A stretch of 64,000 bases of DNA. Origin: Tetraselmis striata (lineage: Eukaryota; Chlorophyta; Chlorodendrophyceae; Chlorodendrales; Chlorodendraceae). Of the stretch, positions 32,841-44,701 are shown in pieces; the first letter of the stretch is position 1; every line of letters begins with the position of its first letter. A model generated the notes under the pieces. The model was not told the DNA's origin. It saw nothing but the letters and a program-made list of their open reading frames with translations, and ran no database searches. The translations under genes and the position numbers were made by a program. The stretch spans positions 1-64,000 of the forward strand of contig VCJN01001465.1 in assembly GCA_006384855.1 (NCBI GenBank), in the 5' to 3' direction.

Positions 32841-35656
32841 TCATTCGGCGGCTCCGCCGCCAGGGTCTCTCTGCTGCCCCGCCCTCCAAAGCAAGAACTG
32901 CTCGATCGCATCGTCAAGGCCGCCGTCCATGACCCGACCGACGTCCGACGTTTCATAGCCGCTGCGCAGGTCCTGCGCCCCGATGTCGAGAGGCATCGAG
33001 TTAGGGCGGCGAGTGCCAGGCGGCGGGTGCGGAGCACTCACAACCCGCTGTGCTTGGAACGACACCGGGACTGAACTCGATGCATGTGGGCATGCGAAGA
33101 GGGGCGTGCGCACAGCATTGATTCCCCATTCATCTGAGGTGGGCAGCGTCCGTCCGGGCACCGCACCTTGACCATCTTGTAGGGGTGGAACACATAGTTG
33201 CGGATCTGCTGCCCCCAGTCCGCTTTCACCTGGGCCACAGCGGACCTCAGCACGCTGGCGACCAGTCCCGGCGGTGCGGCATCAAGTCACCCGGGCAGCA
33301 TGCGTGACGGGCATGCGTGAGAGCGTGGGCGTGAGAGCAGACACCATGTCGCCGCGGATCTCCGATATCTTCTCGACCTCCTGCTGCTGCACGATGACGA
33401 GCAGCTTCGCCTAGCGGGGTCATGGGGCAGCCACAATCCTCAGACGCTGCCGGCCCGGATGCCCTGGAGGCGGTGGGGGGGCGCCTCCCGGGACTCGCAG
33501 CCGCATGGGCTCATTGCCAGCGCGCACGCCCGAGGGCCCCGACCTTCAGTATCTCCAGGGCGCGGCTCTTGTTGGAGCTCTGGGACCTCTCCTCCGTGCA
33601 CTTGACCCGGATGCCTGTCGGGACGTGCTTTATCCGGACGGCCGTCTCCACCTGGAGCCGCCAGCCACCCAGGGGGGTCGCGCCAACTCAGAGCCCCCCC
33701 TCAGCCCTGGGCCGCGGCTGTCATCTCTGCACCACCAGCGCATCTGTGTGCCCAGCCCCCCCCCCCTCCCCCCTTTCCCCCCCTGCCCCGCCCCGGCAGG
33801 GTTGCTCCGGGACTCCGCAGTCCGCGTCGCGGCGGTCGGACCTTGTTAACGTTCTGCCCGCCCGCGCCGCCGCTGCGCATGGTGGTGATCTCCAGGTCAC
33901 CTTCGGGGAGTTCCAAATCCTGGGGGATCTCGTCCAGCACGGGCATCACCTGCGAGATCGCCCACCCCGCCCGGCGGCTCAGCACTGCGAGCCAGCCGCG
34001 CCTCCTTCCGGCGATCCAGGAGAGCGGGCGCACGCGTACCTCCACGGCCGCGAAGCTCGTCTCCCGGGTGGCGGCCTTGTTGAAGGGGGACTGCCGCACG
34101 AGGCGGTGCGTGCCGTGCTCCCCCGACAGCAGCCCGTACGCGTGCCGCCCCGACACCTCCAGCACCACCGACTTCACGCCCGCGACATCGCCCGGGCTGC
34201 GCTCCGACGTCGCGGCGGACAGTCTGTCGGGAGGGGAGGGGGGGGGGGGGGCAGTGAGACGCGTGCGATTGGCCCGGGGGGCGGAGACGGTGGCTACAGG
34301 TGGCGGACCACCCCGCGGGCCACCCACCCCGCCTTCTCGGCGTATCGCGTGTACATCCGCTCCAGCATCTCCGCCCAGTCCTGCGCGTCCGTGCCCCCTG
34401 CGCCGGCCGTGATGGTGACGATCGCCCCCTGGCGCACCGCACATGTCAGCGCCGCGAGGCGGAGCACAGGATTCGCCGCAGCAAGGGGAAGAGGGCGGGC
34501 TAGCGGTGCCCACCTGCTCGCTGTACTCCCCCGCCAGCAGGTTGCGCAGCTTCCAGTCCTTCAGCAGCTGCGCCAGAAGCGCCAGCTGCCCCTCCGTCTC
34601 ACTGAGCAGGTCCTCCCCGGAGGCGCTGTCGCCCTGTGCACGGCCAGGACACCCGGCCGTGGAACTCAGCCACCACCGCCCCCATCGCGACAGCTGCTTC
34701 GCAACCCGCTAAGGCACGGAGGCCATTCCCGCGGCAAGGCCGCCAAGGGCGTAGGCCACCTCATCCTGCAGGAGCTCCAGCGCCACTGTGGCGTCGTCCA
34801 TGATGCTGTGGATCTGCGCGATCTGCTGCAGCTCGTCCTTCACCGCATTCAGCTCCTGCCAGACACCGCCACGCACTTATCCCAAAGCCGTGCAACGGCA
34901 GCCCCCCCCCCCCCCCCCCCCTTCCCCTCCCCAATTACGCGCGGGCCTGTGGCGCGGTGCTGCAGCTGCCTCTGAGGATGGCGAATGGCTCACCTGCATG
35001 AGCTTCTGCGCCTGCTCCGGGGAGTCCCACAGCCCCTCCGCCACGCTCTCCCGCTCCAAGCAGGCCTGCAGCAGCCAGAGATAGTGACGACCCGCAGAGT
35101 CCCGCCATTACGGGGGCGCGTGATCGAAGGTGGCGACCAGGCGTAGGGTGGGCTGAGCAGTAGCGCACCAGCTTTGACGCCAGCTCCGCTTCGTTGACGA
35201 TCGCCAGCAGGTCGTCGGCCTCCGCGCTGTGCTGCGCGACCTGCACGCCACGGCATTGGCGTCACTGGATGCCGTGCCTGCTTCGGCGGCCCCAGCCAGG
35301 CAGGGCAGATAAGTGGAGTGATGGCGCTGTCTCTGCCTCGGCGCGGGGCGCGCGACCTTTCGACTGAGCGTCCCAACTCTGTCGGCCGTCGTCAGAGCAT
35401 CGCCGCCGGACGCTGCCGTCCGAAATCGCGCGCCCTGTCTGAGCGCTACGTGGCCAAGTGCCAACGCCGGGGCGCGAGCGGAGAGCGGTCCGCCAGCAGT
35501 GTGCGCCGGCCTGTTTCTGGCGGGCGCGCGGTGGTGGGGGCGCATCGCGCGGGCGGCGCAGGCGGCACTCGGAGACGGCGGCGGCGGCGGCCTCGTCGCC
35601 GGGTAAGCCCTTCGCAATACCGCCGCTCTTGCCAGGAACCGCCCTGTTTGCAGCAT
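32841..35656 (-). CDS. prfB: organellar peptide chain release factor RF2 (prfB type), probably plastid
   Basis: Twelve exons (minus): 35357-35656, 35169-35240, 34994-35065, 34760-34855, 34514-34633, 34328-34428, 34040-34223, 33842-33949, 33544-33651, 33345-33410, 33167-33229, 32841-32972, giving 473 aa. RF2 recognises UGA and UAA and triggers peptide release. The catalytic GGQ lies at residues 345-347 in [12 protein letters not shown], and the RF2-type codon-recognition tripeptide SPF in LVRQSPFNK. Then come [27 protein letters not shown] and the closing [16 protein letters not shown]. Residues 1-100 are Arg/Ala/Pro-rich, a likely transit peptide; plastid rather than mitochondrial targeting is inferred because plants keep a plastid PrfB. 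Ten of eleven introns sit between codons. The donor chosen at 34327 (GCGGG|GTGGGT) gives exactly the expected spacing to the SPGD block. Confidence 0.94.
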
Positions 35657-36412
35657 CGCGAAGCCGCCTCGCTCACGGCGCAGTCGGGATCCGCTGCAGG
35701 ATCGGCCTCCCGGGTGTCGGTGGCGGGTCGAAGACGCCCCGCTGCAGCGCGTGAAGTTGAAACTAAGCGTTGTATCGGTGCTGCCGCTGCTCGCTTCACT
35801 GCATTGCTCCCAGTCTCCACGACCTCTTAGACGCTGGCACTGCCGTTCCCAGCGGTCCCTGTGTCTGTAAAAGGAGGCGCTGCAGCGCTAGATAGAACCA
35901 GATTTAGTATAGCGACTATATGGTTACCGTGCAGGCAGTCGGGTGAATGACAACAGCTGTGTCCTCGCCACATTGCTGTCCGACTGCGTGCCGCCATAGG
36001 AAGCTGACGCTGGCGCTGCTGATGTGCACGGGCGGCGGCGCGCGGAGACGGGGCAGGCGCGCGCTTTTTGCATTTATATTAATCCCTTTATGAACTTTTT
36101 GTTTACATTAATTATATTATTATGAATCCCTTTATGCATTGTCTGTACCTATGATAATTCATAATATTTTTGCATTTGTTTTTTTTTTGTTAATCGTCTC
36201 TATCTTCAAGGGGGGCTGGGTGGCTGGCCATGAAATGTCATATAATCGCAACGAACCGTCGACGCGTCGATCTGCGGCAGAACTGGTCGTGGGAGCGAGG
36301 CCGCAGGCTTCGGTGGGGGAGCGAGGGCGGCTCCGGCTACCGAGCGCAGCAGCTACCCGCTACCCGGCCGCGAGCAGCGGCGCCCAGCAGGCGAGGTAAT
36401 CAGCCGGTCGCG
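35657..36412. promoter_or_regulatory. divergent promoter region, prfB and glycosyltransferase
   Basis: The two genes are divergent. GC-rich DNA next to prfB gives way to an AT-rich core at about 36065-36200 with TTATATTAAT and a T9 run. A TAGCGACTA copy is at 35910. An in-frame Met at 36230 could extend the glycosyltransferase by 61 residues. Confidence 0.4.
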
Positions 36413-36747
36413 ATGCCGAGCCGCTCCGCCACGCTGACGGCGTCGCTGGTGGTGGGGGCGACGTGCCTGCTGGTGGTGTGTTACAACCTGGGCGCGGTGC
36501 AGCACCAGATGGAGGCCGCCATGCACTCAGGTAGGCGCCGCTCCCGGGGATGCACCCGTCTGGATTGCACACTAGCGGTGCAGCTGCGGTGGCTGAGCCC
36601 CCCCCCCCCCCTCCCCCCCACCACCACCTTCCAGACCCGCAGACGCAGCGCGTGAAGCTGGCGGAGGGGCTGCAGGCCAACATCGGTACACGCAACTGGC
36701 CCGTAGCGCCGCGTTGCCGTCACGGCGGAAGGGTGTGCTCGCGCGCG

Positions 36748-36781
<34 letters not shown>

Positions 36782-39700
36782 GGCTGACTTGGCCGATGCC
36801 GCTGCCCTCGCCCGATGCCAGATCGCGTGGTGGTGAGGCAGGCGGAGAGCGATATCAGCGGCATCATCGACAAGGTGAAGCTGGAGCTGGCCTCGGATGT
36901 CGACGCAGCGATGGCGCGAGAAACGGATGCTGCGGTCGCGTCGGTTGGTGAGGCCTGTCCCTATCCCCTTGCCTGCGCCTCCGACGGGCTGCCCCGCCGA
37001 TTGTCTGATGCCCCGCTGCACCACGATCCTCCGCAGAGCATGGCTTGGACGCTGGGCAAGGAAAAGCGCCCGCCCCCCCGCTCCCGAACCAGGCGACCCC
37101 TGGGGGAAGGCTCGCATGGTGAGGTGGAGGGCCATCATGCCGCTCCCACGTGCCACGCGAACCCCAGCCGCCCCGGCCGCACCGTCATGACCGCCCCCGC
37201 ACGCGCCCGCCTCAGGTTTGGGAAGGAAGATCTGGACGAGGCGGTCGAGCGGCGCATCGCGGAGCTGGAGGCAGAGGTGCGCGGGGCGCGTGTTGGCCGC
37301 GCATGCACATTCACCCGGATGCCGGCGTGATGCCACGGGCACTGCCGGTCAGAGGTCAAATGCAGACAAAGCCATAGCGGAACTAAAGCGGACGGCCCTC
37401 ACATCGGTCGGGTGGCTGACATACGCCCAATCCAAGGGTTATGTCTCAGGTCTTCTACGTGAAGTACCACCGGCTGCGCATGCGGGCGCCCTCCCGCACA
37501 GAGTGCTTTACAACCACCACCGCCGCCCGACGCGCTGCGCAGGAAAAGGTGAACCCGCACGTCAAGCACGGCTACTTCCTGGAGTGGGCCTCCCCCTCCC
37601 CGCCCTGGCCGCACCAGAAGATCAAGACCATCCTGAAACGGGACACCGGGGTCATCGGCCTGTGCGCGCCCTTCATCAAGTACTACTACAACGTGAGCGC
37701 CTTCATCATGCACATCCGCCCGACCTGCCCGTTGCGCCTGGGGCATCCAGGAGTCCCGATTATTGGCTGGCATTTGAGGCAAGGCCTGGGATGTCTGGTG
37801 CCCGGGCTGCCATGTCGCCATGCGGGGGCGCCGACCCTCCCTTGACTGACGGCGCTGCTCCCGGCCGCAGTCCGAGTATGAGAAGGCGACGTTCTGGCGG
37901 CTCAAAGCGGACGGGCACATTGTGGTCGGCGTCTCCTCCTATGAGTTCTTCCCCGGCAACGCCACCAACCCCTACACGGACCGCGCGCCCCAGCAGCACC
38001 CGGAGGTCGCGCAGCCCCGCGCTCCCCAAACGGCCGCCCCATTCCCCGCATGACACCGCACCCCCCGGGACAGCACCCTGCGAACCTCCCTCACAAAGCT
38101 GTGCCGCCGCCCGCAGAACAAGAAGATCTATGCGGCTGCGGACGGGTGGCTGCACTGCTTCCAGAATCCCAGCGACCACCTTGCGCCGGGTGCGGCCCCA
38201 TCGGCGTGCCTGCGCGTGCGCTGCGCATTGACGTCGCGATGCCCGATGGGCCTCTTTTGAAGGGATGGAGCCCCGGATACCGCTTGTCCGCGCAGGAGTG
38301 CCGCGCGCGATGATCAGCCAGTCGGACTTCATTGACCCGGCCCACCAGGACCTCATCCCCAAGGGGCTCCCCAAGAAGCACCTGTTTGCGTACTCTGACC
38401 TGGTGAGCCGCGCACTCCGGCGCAGCGCGCACTGCCGTGGCTCCCTGACTGGTGCAGGCGCCTGCATGTTGTGGCCGCCGCGGCCCACTCCGCGCTGACT
38501 GCCGCCGTCCCCTCCCCGTGGCTGCCAGTCGGGCGACTGGAACGACTTCAACCGCAACTGGACGGTTGCGAAAGAGTGCGTCAAAGTGGCGGTCGCCAAC
38601 AACATGGGCTCCATGGTGTTGATTGGAAAGAAGAAGGATGAGGTGGGGACTCCCACCCCGCGCCCGGCACCCCCGCGGATGCTGCCTGCTGCTGGGCGAT
38701 GCCAGATGTGGCCGAACGACCCCCCCCCCCCCCCCCCAGCCCGCCCCCGTGACTGGCGATGGCTTCCGTGCGCCCATGCAACAGAACAATACGGCTGTGA
38801 TGGGGGAGATCATGCCCTTTGTCCGCGAAGGAAAAGTTGTGATCACGGACATGTGTGAGTCCCCCCCCCCCCCCTTTCCCCCTCGGCTCCCCTGCGCTGC
38901 GCCAAAGTAACGGCAATGCACTGTCAATGAATTGCTGGCGCTCCTCGTGCCGGCAGTGCCCCACACGGAGCTGACCAACACCATGGAGCAGTCCGAGTTC
39001 TTCTTCGTTCCCAACCAGAGCGATGCGTCCCCGCGGGTGGCGGTGGAGGCGATGCTGCGTGGGACCCCGTTGATAATGAACAAGCACATCTCCGGCGGCT
39101 GGAAGTACATCAACGATCAGGTGCGCCGCCAGCCGGCTCAAGGCGCGCTTGCGGCCGAAACGGGCGACGCAGCTACGGGTGCCGGCGGACCCATGAGAAC
39201 CCTTATTAAAACCCTGGAATCGGGCTTGCATGCACCACATAAGAGCATTCGCTAATGTCCCGCCACAGTTTCGTCTGCCTTTGACCTCTGATAGGTGACG
39301 AGCTGCACATATATCAATGCAATCAAAGCTCAGTTGCTGCATCGCTGTTTGATTTCTTAATCATCCAGGCTGTTCAGAAATCAACGCAATTTATATATTT
39401 GTCTTCAAGTCGGCAGCTTGGCAGGTTCTTGTTCACAGTGTTCTTATTACCCCGCCGGCACCCGAAGTCCTATGCGTGCAATGCGAGCCTGGCCATCTCA
39501 CCCCCCCCCCCCCCCCCCCCCCGCGCCCCCGCCCCCTATCTCTCTCTTTCCTGGCTGCTGATGCTGCTGCCCTTGTCTCTCCCTCGATAGACGGGAGTGT
39601 TCTTTGACGGTGCCGAGGACTTCCTGCCCGCGATTCAACGACTACGGGCGCTGCGGGACGCTGGGAAACTCCGGCCGCGCGAGTGGTTCATGTGAGTGAC

Positions 39701-39899
39701 GATTTTCCCCCCTCCTGCATAGTGGGTCGCCCTGTGGTGCAGTGAATGCTGACATGCGGGGTCTGACGAGCGGCGTGCCTGCTGCAGGGAGCATTACGGG
39801 CCGCGGAAGGCCAGCCTCCGGCTGCAAGCGTTCATTGAGTTAGCGGTCGGCAAAGAGAGGCTCGCGAAGGCCAACTCTCTGCCTCGGGCGCGGTGGTGA
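36413..39899 (+). CDS. type II membrane glycosyltransferase (GT4-like, GT-B fold)
   Basis: Fifteen exons: 36413-36530, 36635-36685, 36822-36947, 37037-37118, 37216-37276, 37353-37406, 37450-37692, 37871-38005, 38117-38189, 38296-38402, 38529-38642, 38785-38854, 38957-39120, 39591-39691, 39788-39899, giving 536 aa; all phases join. A single N-terminal membrane anchor (residues ~8-23, ASLVVGATCLLVVCYN) and a helical stem with heptad character (DDAVERR-type, ~40-150) precede the catalytic part, the usual Golgi layout. The C-terminal half has FVPNQSDASPRVAVEAML, then GGWKYINDQTGVFFDG, the donor-sugar site pattern of GT4 enzymes with the E of SPRVAVEA. The substrate is unknown; a role in glycoprotein or scale/wall polysaccharide synthesis is possible. 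Intron 6 is only 43 nt (37407-37449). Alternative start at 36230. Confidence 0.85.
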
Positions 39900-40748
39900 G
39901 CGTCATGGACCGTCACGAGGGGAAACAACTACCCCGACGACGGCGATTGGCACCGAAGGCCCTGCATTTCTGGAGGCACATCCAGTTATGTTGGAGCCTG
40001 TAGTACGCTGTTATCGCAGGGCGCACTCGCGTGCTCGACCCGAACGACTCGCACGTGTACCTTGGTACCAGTACCCGTAATGAGTAGTCGCTACTCAGCG
40101 CACGCGGGAATGTAACTTTTCACGAACATATCGGCGACTCTGTCCAATAATTGGAGGACACCGTGTCCACTGCGCTGTCGAGTCCGGGTACCCCGAAATT
40201 AGCATCAGTACGTGCTGACCTACTAGTCCATATTTACACCGCCGCGTTATCCATATGCGCAAAAAACGGGCGCGTTTCCCCCCGGATATAGCGACTATGC
40301 TGTAAGGATTTGCGACTAGTACCTACCGGTTCTGCTTAAATGTAGGCTTCTTCCTTCCCCAGTACTTTGCGTGCATTCTTGACGCTCTCCCTGTAACCAA
40401 AAAGTATTACTAGTACTGTACCTACCTTATCGGGGCTACGTACAAACGAGATTCGCAGCAGCCGTGCTGCGTCGCTGTGCGCGGTGTCCGGACAAACGGG
40501 CGCGCGGATCCGGACTACGAATAAGGTCGCAGCTCGCCGTGCCACCACATCACAAACAGTAGCAGCAGTCAGAAGCTCTGACTCAAATCAGTCGAACGCA
40601 CCCAGTAGTAGCTTGACGTCAGCTCTCAACCAGCAGTAGCAGAGTTCGCAGCTTAACAGCCCAACCGCTCTGCCTCTTCTTCGGTGAGGAGGGAGCACTA
40701 CCCGAGTACGAAGCCAGAACACCGCCGCGCAGTAACTTTGCGCCCTCG
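39900..40748. other. spacer with dispersed repeat R2
   Basis: No gene is seen. It carries TAGTCGCTA at 40085, TAGCGACTA at 40289, a copy of repeat family R2 at 40332-40401, and presumably the SIL1-like promoter at the right end. Confidence 0.45.
40332..40401 (-). repeat. dispersed repeat family R2, copy 1
   Basis: The reverse complement shares a ~70-bp unit (GGTTACAGGGAG...GTACTGGGGAAGGAA...TTTAAGCAGAAC) with 61411-61484, and parts of it with 61519-61572 and 49170-49223. Confidence 0.9.
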
Positions 40749-43034
40749 ATGGCTCGACCACAAGTAGCGGTCGCCACCCGCACGACGGCGGCACAGCTGG
40801 CGTGCCTGCTCGCCCTGTCGACGCTGGTGCGCGGACTGGAGAGCGATTTCAATCACACGGAGCAGCCCGTCGTGGCTGATGATATCGGTGACGAGGGCGA
40901 AGCCGAGGAAGGCATCGAGAGTCTCCTTCACTGGGCTATCTGTGAGCTCTCGCCCCCCCACCTCCCCCTCCCCCCCCCCCCCTCCGCCCTCCTTGCGTCG
41001 AGCCGAGTGCCGCCGCTCGACTTCCCGCGGGGACCAGAACAGATCCGCCCCCTGGCCGTGACGTCCATTGCCTTTGCTGTTACTTGCAGCCAACAGCGAC
41101 CCGGAATCCCTTCGGAAGCAAGCGCTGGCGGCGTCCGGCGGCGAGGCGCAGAAGCTGAACCTCACGGACCTCAAGGAGCTCGCTGATCGGCGTCAAAAAG
41201 TCCGGGAGGTGGGTGTCTCGTGCATGGATGGGCTGTGCGGCTCGAGCTTGCGGCGCGGGGGAAGGCGGCGGGGAGGCGCATCCCATCGCCCATTACATGT
41301 GTCTGACAGAGCGGCCGCCACGCTGTTAGGCGATCGAGGCCTTTGCTAGTGAGCCAACCGAGGCGGAGCTCATCAAGGTAGGCGTTGCCGCCGCTGACGC
41401 GCCGCATGTGGGACCTGCCTGAGGCAGGCATGCACGCCAGGAAAATGAACAACGTTCTGGCCGTGCGCTACCAGGAAGCGATCGCATTGATCGAGAACTA
41501 CTTGCTGAATTGGGCCGAGGAGGCGGAGGACCTCGATGCGGGATCCCATGCCGCCTCCGAGGCCCGCAGCGACGACCACGCAGCCGCCATCCAAACCGTG
41601 GAGAACGCGCTGCTGGTGCGCCATGCTGCGTCGCCTCCGTGCGCTCAACCGCATGGGCCTCTGCTGTCCTGAACGTAATCTCTGCTGAGCTGGTTTGCTG
41701 GGGTTGCAGGGGATGCAAATTCTGTGCGAGCCGATCGATAACGCAAACGGTACGCGACTCCGCCGGTATCCCACGCAGCAGGGGCATCATGGGCGCAACG
41801 ATTGAGTGGGCTCCACTGACGTCACAGCCACTGCGCAGATCTCACCACCATGGGGGGGCTCGCCCCGGTGGTGCGGCTCCTGTCGGACGTGCGCCCTCTG
41901 CGCATCGGAGCGGCTGCCGTGATCGCGACCGCGGCGTCAAACAACCCCACCTTCCAAGGCATGTCCACACACTCTCCCCGCGCATCCAGGGGGAGGCTGC
42001 CCGGTGCGCATGCTGCTGACGTGCCCCTGCCGTGCTCCCAGGTGAGCTGCTGCGACAGCAGCCCCGCGCGATGGGCCTCCTCGTGTCCATGCTGAGCAGC
42101 GCGGACGGCGCGGAGGCGAGCAAAGGGCTCACCGCCGTCGCATCCACGGTCCGAAACCTGCGCGAGGCCCAGGAGAGCTTCCTCGCAAGCGGTAAGGCAG
42201 CCACCGGCGCCGGTGATGCCGGACACGGTGGTGCGCGCCGGATGCTGACTCAGGATGCCGCATTGTTGACAAAATCATGTCCCCCGCTATGGCAGGGGGG
42301 CTGGACGGTCTTTCGCAGCTCATGCGGCGGTCTGTGTCGGAGGGGGACACAAAGCTGGCCTCTCGGTGCTGCCAACTTGCGACGGATCTCGTGGCGGCAA
42401 GCCAGGACTTTCTGCCGCGGATCCTGCAGGTGTGTCCTGCCGGGCATGTGGAGTGCCGCTGTGCAGCAGTGAGCGGCGCGCCGGGCAGCCGCTGACACCT
42501 CCGCCTCACCGGCCTCGTCTCACCTGCCCGGATTTGCACCGCCCCCCTTGGCAGGGAGACATGCCGGCGGCGATGCATGACCTGTTAAAGGTGGCGACCC
42601 CCGACCTGGACATCCTGGAGAAGACGCTCTTCTCCATCGAGTCGATGGCGGTGTCCCCTGCGGCGGCGTTGACGTTCCGGGACCGCGGCACAGGTACGCT
42701 TGGATCAGTTTGACCGCACCACCCCCCCGCCCGCAGCCTGGGGGGGTGCCGTGGGCCTCGGCGACGACTGAATCGGGCGGGTACCCGTCACCATCCCGGA
42801 TGGCTTGCCAGCACCGCAAGCCACGTCCTCATCCGGGGCAGAGGGCTGAACATCCGTGCCCGCGTGGCCACAGTTGAGGCGCTGCAGGAGGTGGAAGCTG
42901 CGCTGCTGGCGGAGCGGCGGAACAAAAGCGGCGATGACACGGAGTACCTGGACGAGGTCATTGAGATGGCCCGCAGCGTGTCGGGCATGCTGTCTGCTGC
43001 AGGACAGCGGGCGGCTCAGAAAGATGAGCTGTGA
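40749..43034 (+). CDS. SIL1: SIL1/Fes1-type nucleotide exchange factor of ER Hsp70 (BiP), C-terminal KDEL
   Basis: Exons: 40749-40941, 41090-41208, 41330-41377, 41424-41615, 41710-41749, 41839-41958, 42042-42191, 42254-42429, 42555-42693, 42844-43034, giving 455 aa. SIL1 binds the ATPase lobe of BiP and releases ADP. The N-terminus has a cleavable-looking signal peptide (hydrophobic TAAQLACLLALSTLVRG, ~13-29), and the protein ends QKDEL, the classic ER retrieval signal, which fixes the compartment. The middle carries the armadillo-like core shared with HspBP1/Fes1: IDNANDLTTMGGLAPVVRLL, then IATAASNNPTFQ and VASTVRNLREAQESFL. The family is secure; SIL1 rather than cytosolic Fes1 follows from signal plus KDEL. 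Intron 6 starts GC (AAG|GCATGT, 41959). The acceptor of exon 10 is CAGAG|GG. The acceptor before exon 4 (GAG at 41423) is weak. Confidence 0.92.
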
Positions 43035-44399
43035 CGTGGACTGGCTCGCCATTGTTAACCTCGGCGGATAGTCTCGTCTGGACTCTGGCAAACCTGTACA
43101 CCTGTTTTCCGGCAGATCAGAGCCAGAACTCGCACACACACTGGAATAACCCGAAGGCTATTTACTGTCGGCCCATAATAGTCATGTTTGGATACCTGCA
43201 CGTGCGAGCTGCTGGAGTAACAGCTCCATGTAAGAGCAGCGGTTGCACCTGTATTGTCGGATGCGCACATATGCCGACGGCTGAGACACCGGTGCTTCTG
43301 AACACATGGGGAGGGGTCCCGATGACGACGGCGCCGTGTCCGCTTGTACATGCTGCCCAAACATTCCCATTATGTTTCAATGGGAATGTTTGATGTGTCG
43401 TGATACCGTCCCCATGACATGTACTCTTTGAAGTTTGCACCGATGCTGCACAGGGGCGGGCGGGGTGCGTACCACATGCGATTGTGTTTTTGACCCAATC
43501 CGCACTGCTGGGTTGCTTCCCCCAAACACTGCCTTCTCAGCCGCGCACCAAAGGAAACGATGCGCTGTTTTACTGGCGTAAATACATGTGATGAAAAGGA
43601 GCGGGTGGATATATAAAGTGCGTGTAGTATGCCATACATAGATATGGCACATCGACGGTATATCCCGACAAACGGGTGCAACGCTTATCACTTGAGATAC
43701 TTGTCTACAGAGACTTGTCTCGAATCATTCAGCTTGCGTTGAATTTAATTCACCGTCGGTATTTGATTCACGGGCAGTCCAAATATTACAGCGGGCGGTG
43801 AAATGCTGAAAGCTAACCTGTCGACAATGCCATCAACGTAAAACGGTTTAAACTTCGCGTTATCCGGATAACGTGTATTAATATACGACGGGCCGCCGCG
43901 GCGCGCACCCTCACCAAGTGGACGTACCGTGGCTCGAAGAACTAACAAAATCACTAAATGCGTGGATCGACCGTTGTCTTGCTATCGTTATATGCCGATA
44001 TGGCTTCACTATCACTCACTGTAGTGCGTTTTAGGACCAGGAGTAGCGGCGTAGCCTATGGAACACACCCGGTACGAGGAGTCGCTACGTCAGGACCGGC
44101 CGCCCGCGTGCGCTGACAGGTGCTGGTCACGTGCTCTGCGCTGGTCTGCGCGCCCTCGTGCCCCCCCCCCCCCCCCCCCAACAGACACAACGACGCATGC
44201 CCGCATGCAAATGCAAATGCGCAGATGCCAGTCAGCAGCACATATCCTCTGATGCCGTAGCCCCAGAAAGGCCTGCAGCATAATCCTTACTTATCGGCGG
44301 ATACATAGGTGCTGACAGGTGCACAAATCTCGCGACGCTCACAGGACAGTCTGCTAGCCGCAGCTCCGGTGAGCCTGGCGAGACGGCTGTGTGGGCAGC
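43035..44399. other. spacer, 3' of SIL1-like gene
   Basis: No gene is seen. It contains the hairpin at 43359-43391 and a C-run at 44161-44179. The right end should hold the promoter of the next gene. Confidence 0.5.
43359..43391. repeat. perfect 13-bp inverted repeat
   Basis: AAACATTCCCATT (43359-43371) and AATGGGAATGTTT (43379-43391) are exact complements around a 7-nt loop. It lies ~325 bp after the SIL1-like stop. A MITE remnant or a 3'-end structure are both possible. Confidence 0.8.
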
Positions 44400-44670
44400 A
44401 TGGCGCCGGCAGCGCGCCGCCCGGCCACCAAGGCGCTGCAGTCGGTGCTGCCCAGCCAGTCCGCGGGCTCTGTGCCGCTCGTCAGCACCGGCAGGCCCAA
44501 AGCGACCCAGGCACAGCCGAAGCATCAACCTTCCGCTGCGGGCCCGGGGATAGCCGCGGCGCCACCGTCAATAGCCACAAAGGACAGAGAGGGCCCAAAG
44601 CGCGAGGGGAAGCCGGGTGAGCTTGACAGCCTTGACACAACGCTGGCGTTCATGCAGTAAGCGCCCCCCC

Positions 44671-44701
<31 letters not shown>

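Noticed and set aside
33422..34975. 517-codon plus-strand open frame
   Set aside because: It runs antisense across several prfB exons and introns, has no domain, and the prfB model explains the region.
43359..43391. Rho-independent-style terminator
   Set aside because: The genome is eukaryotic and there is no U-tract; kept only as an inverted repeat.
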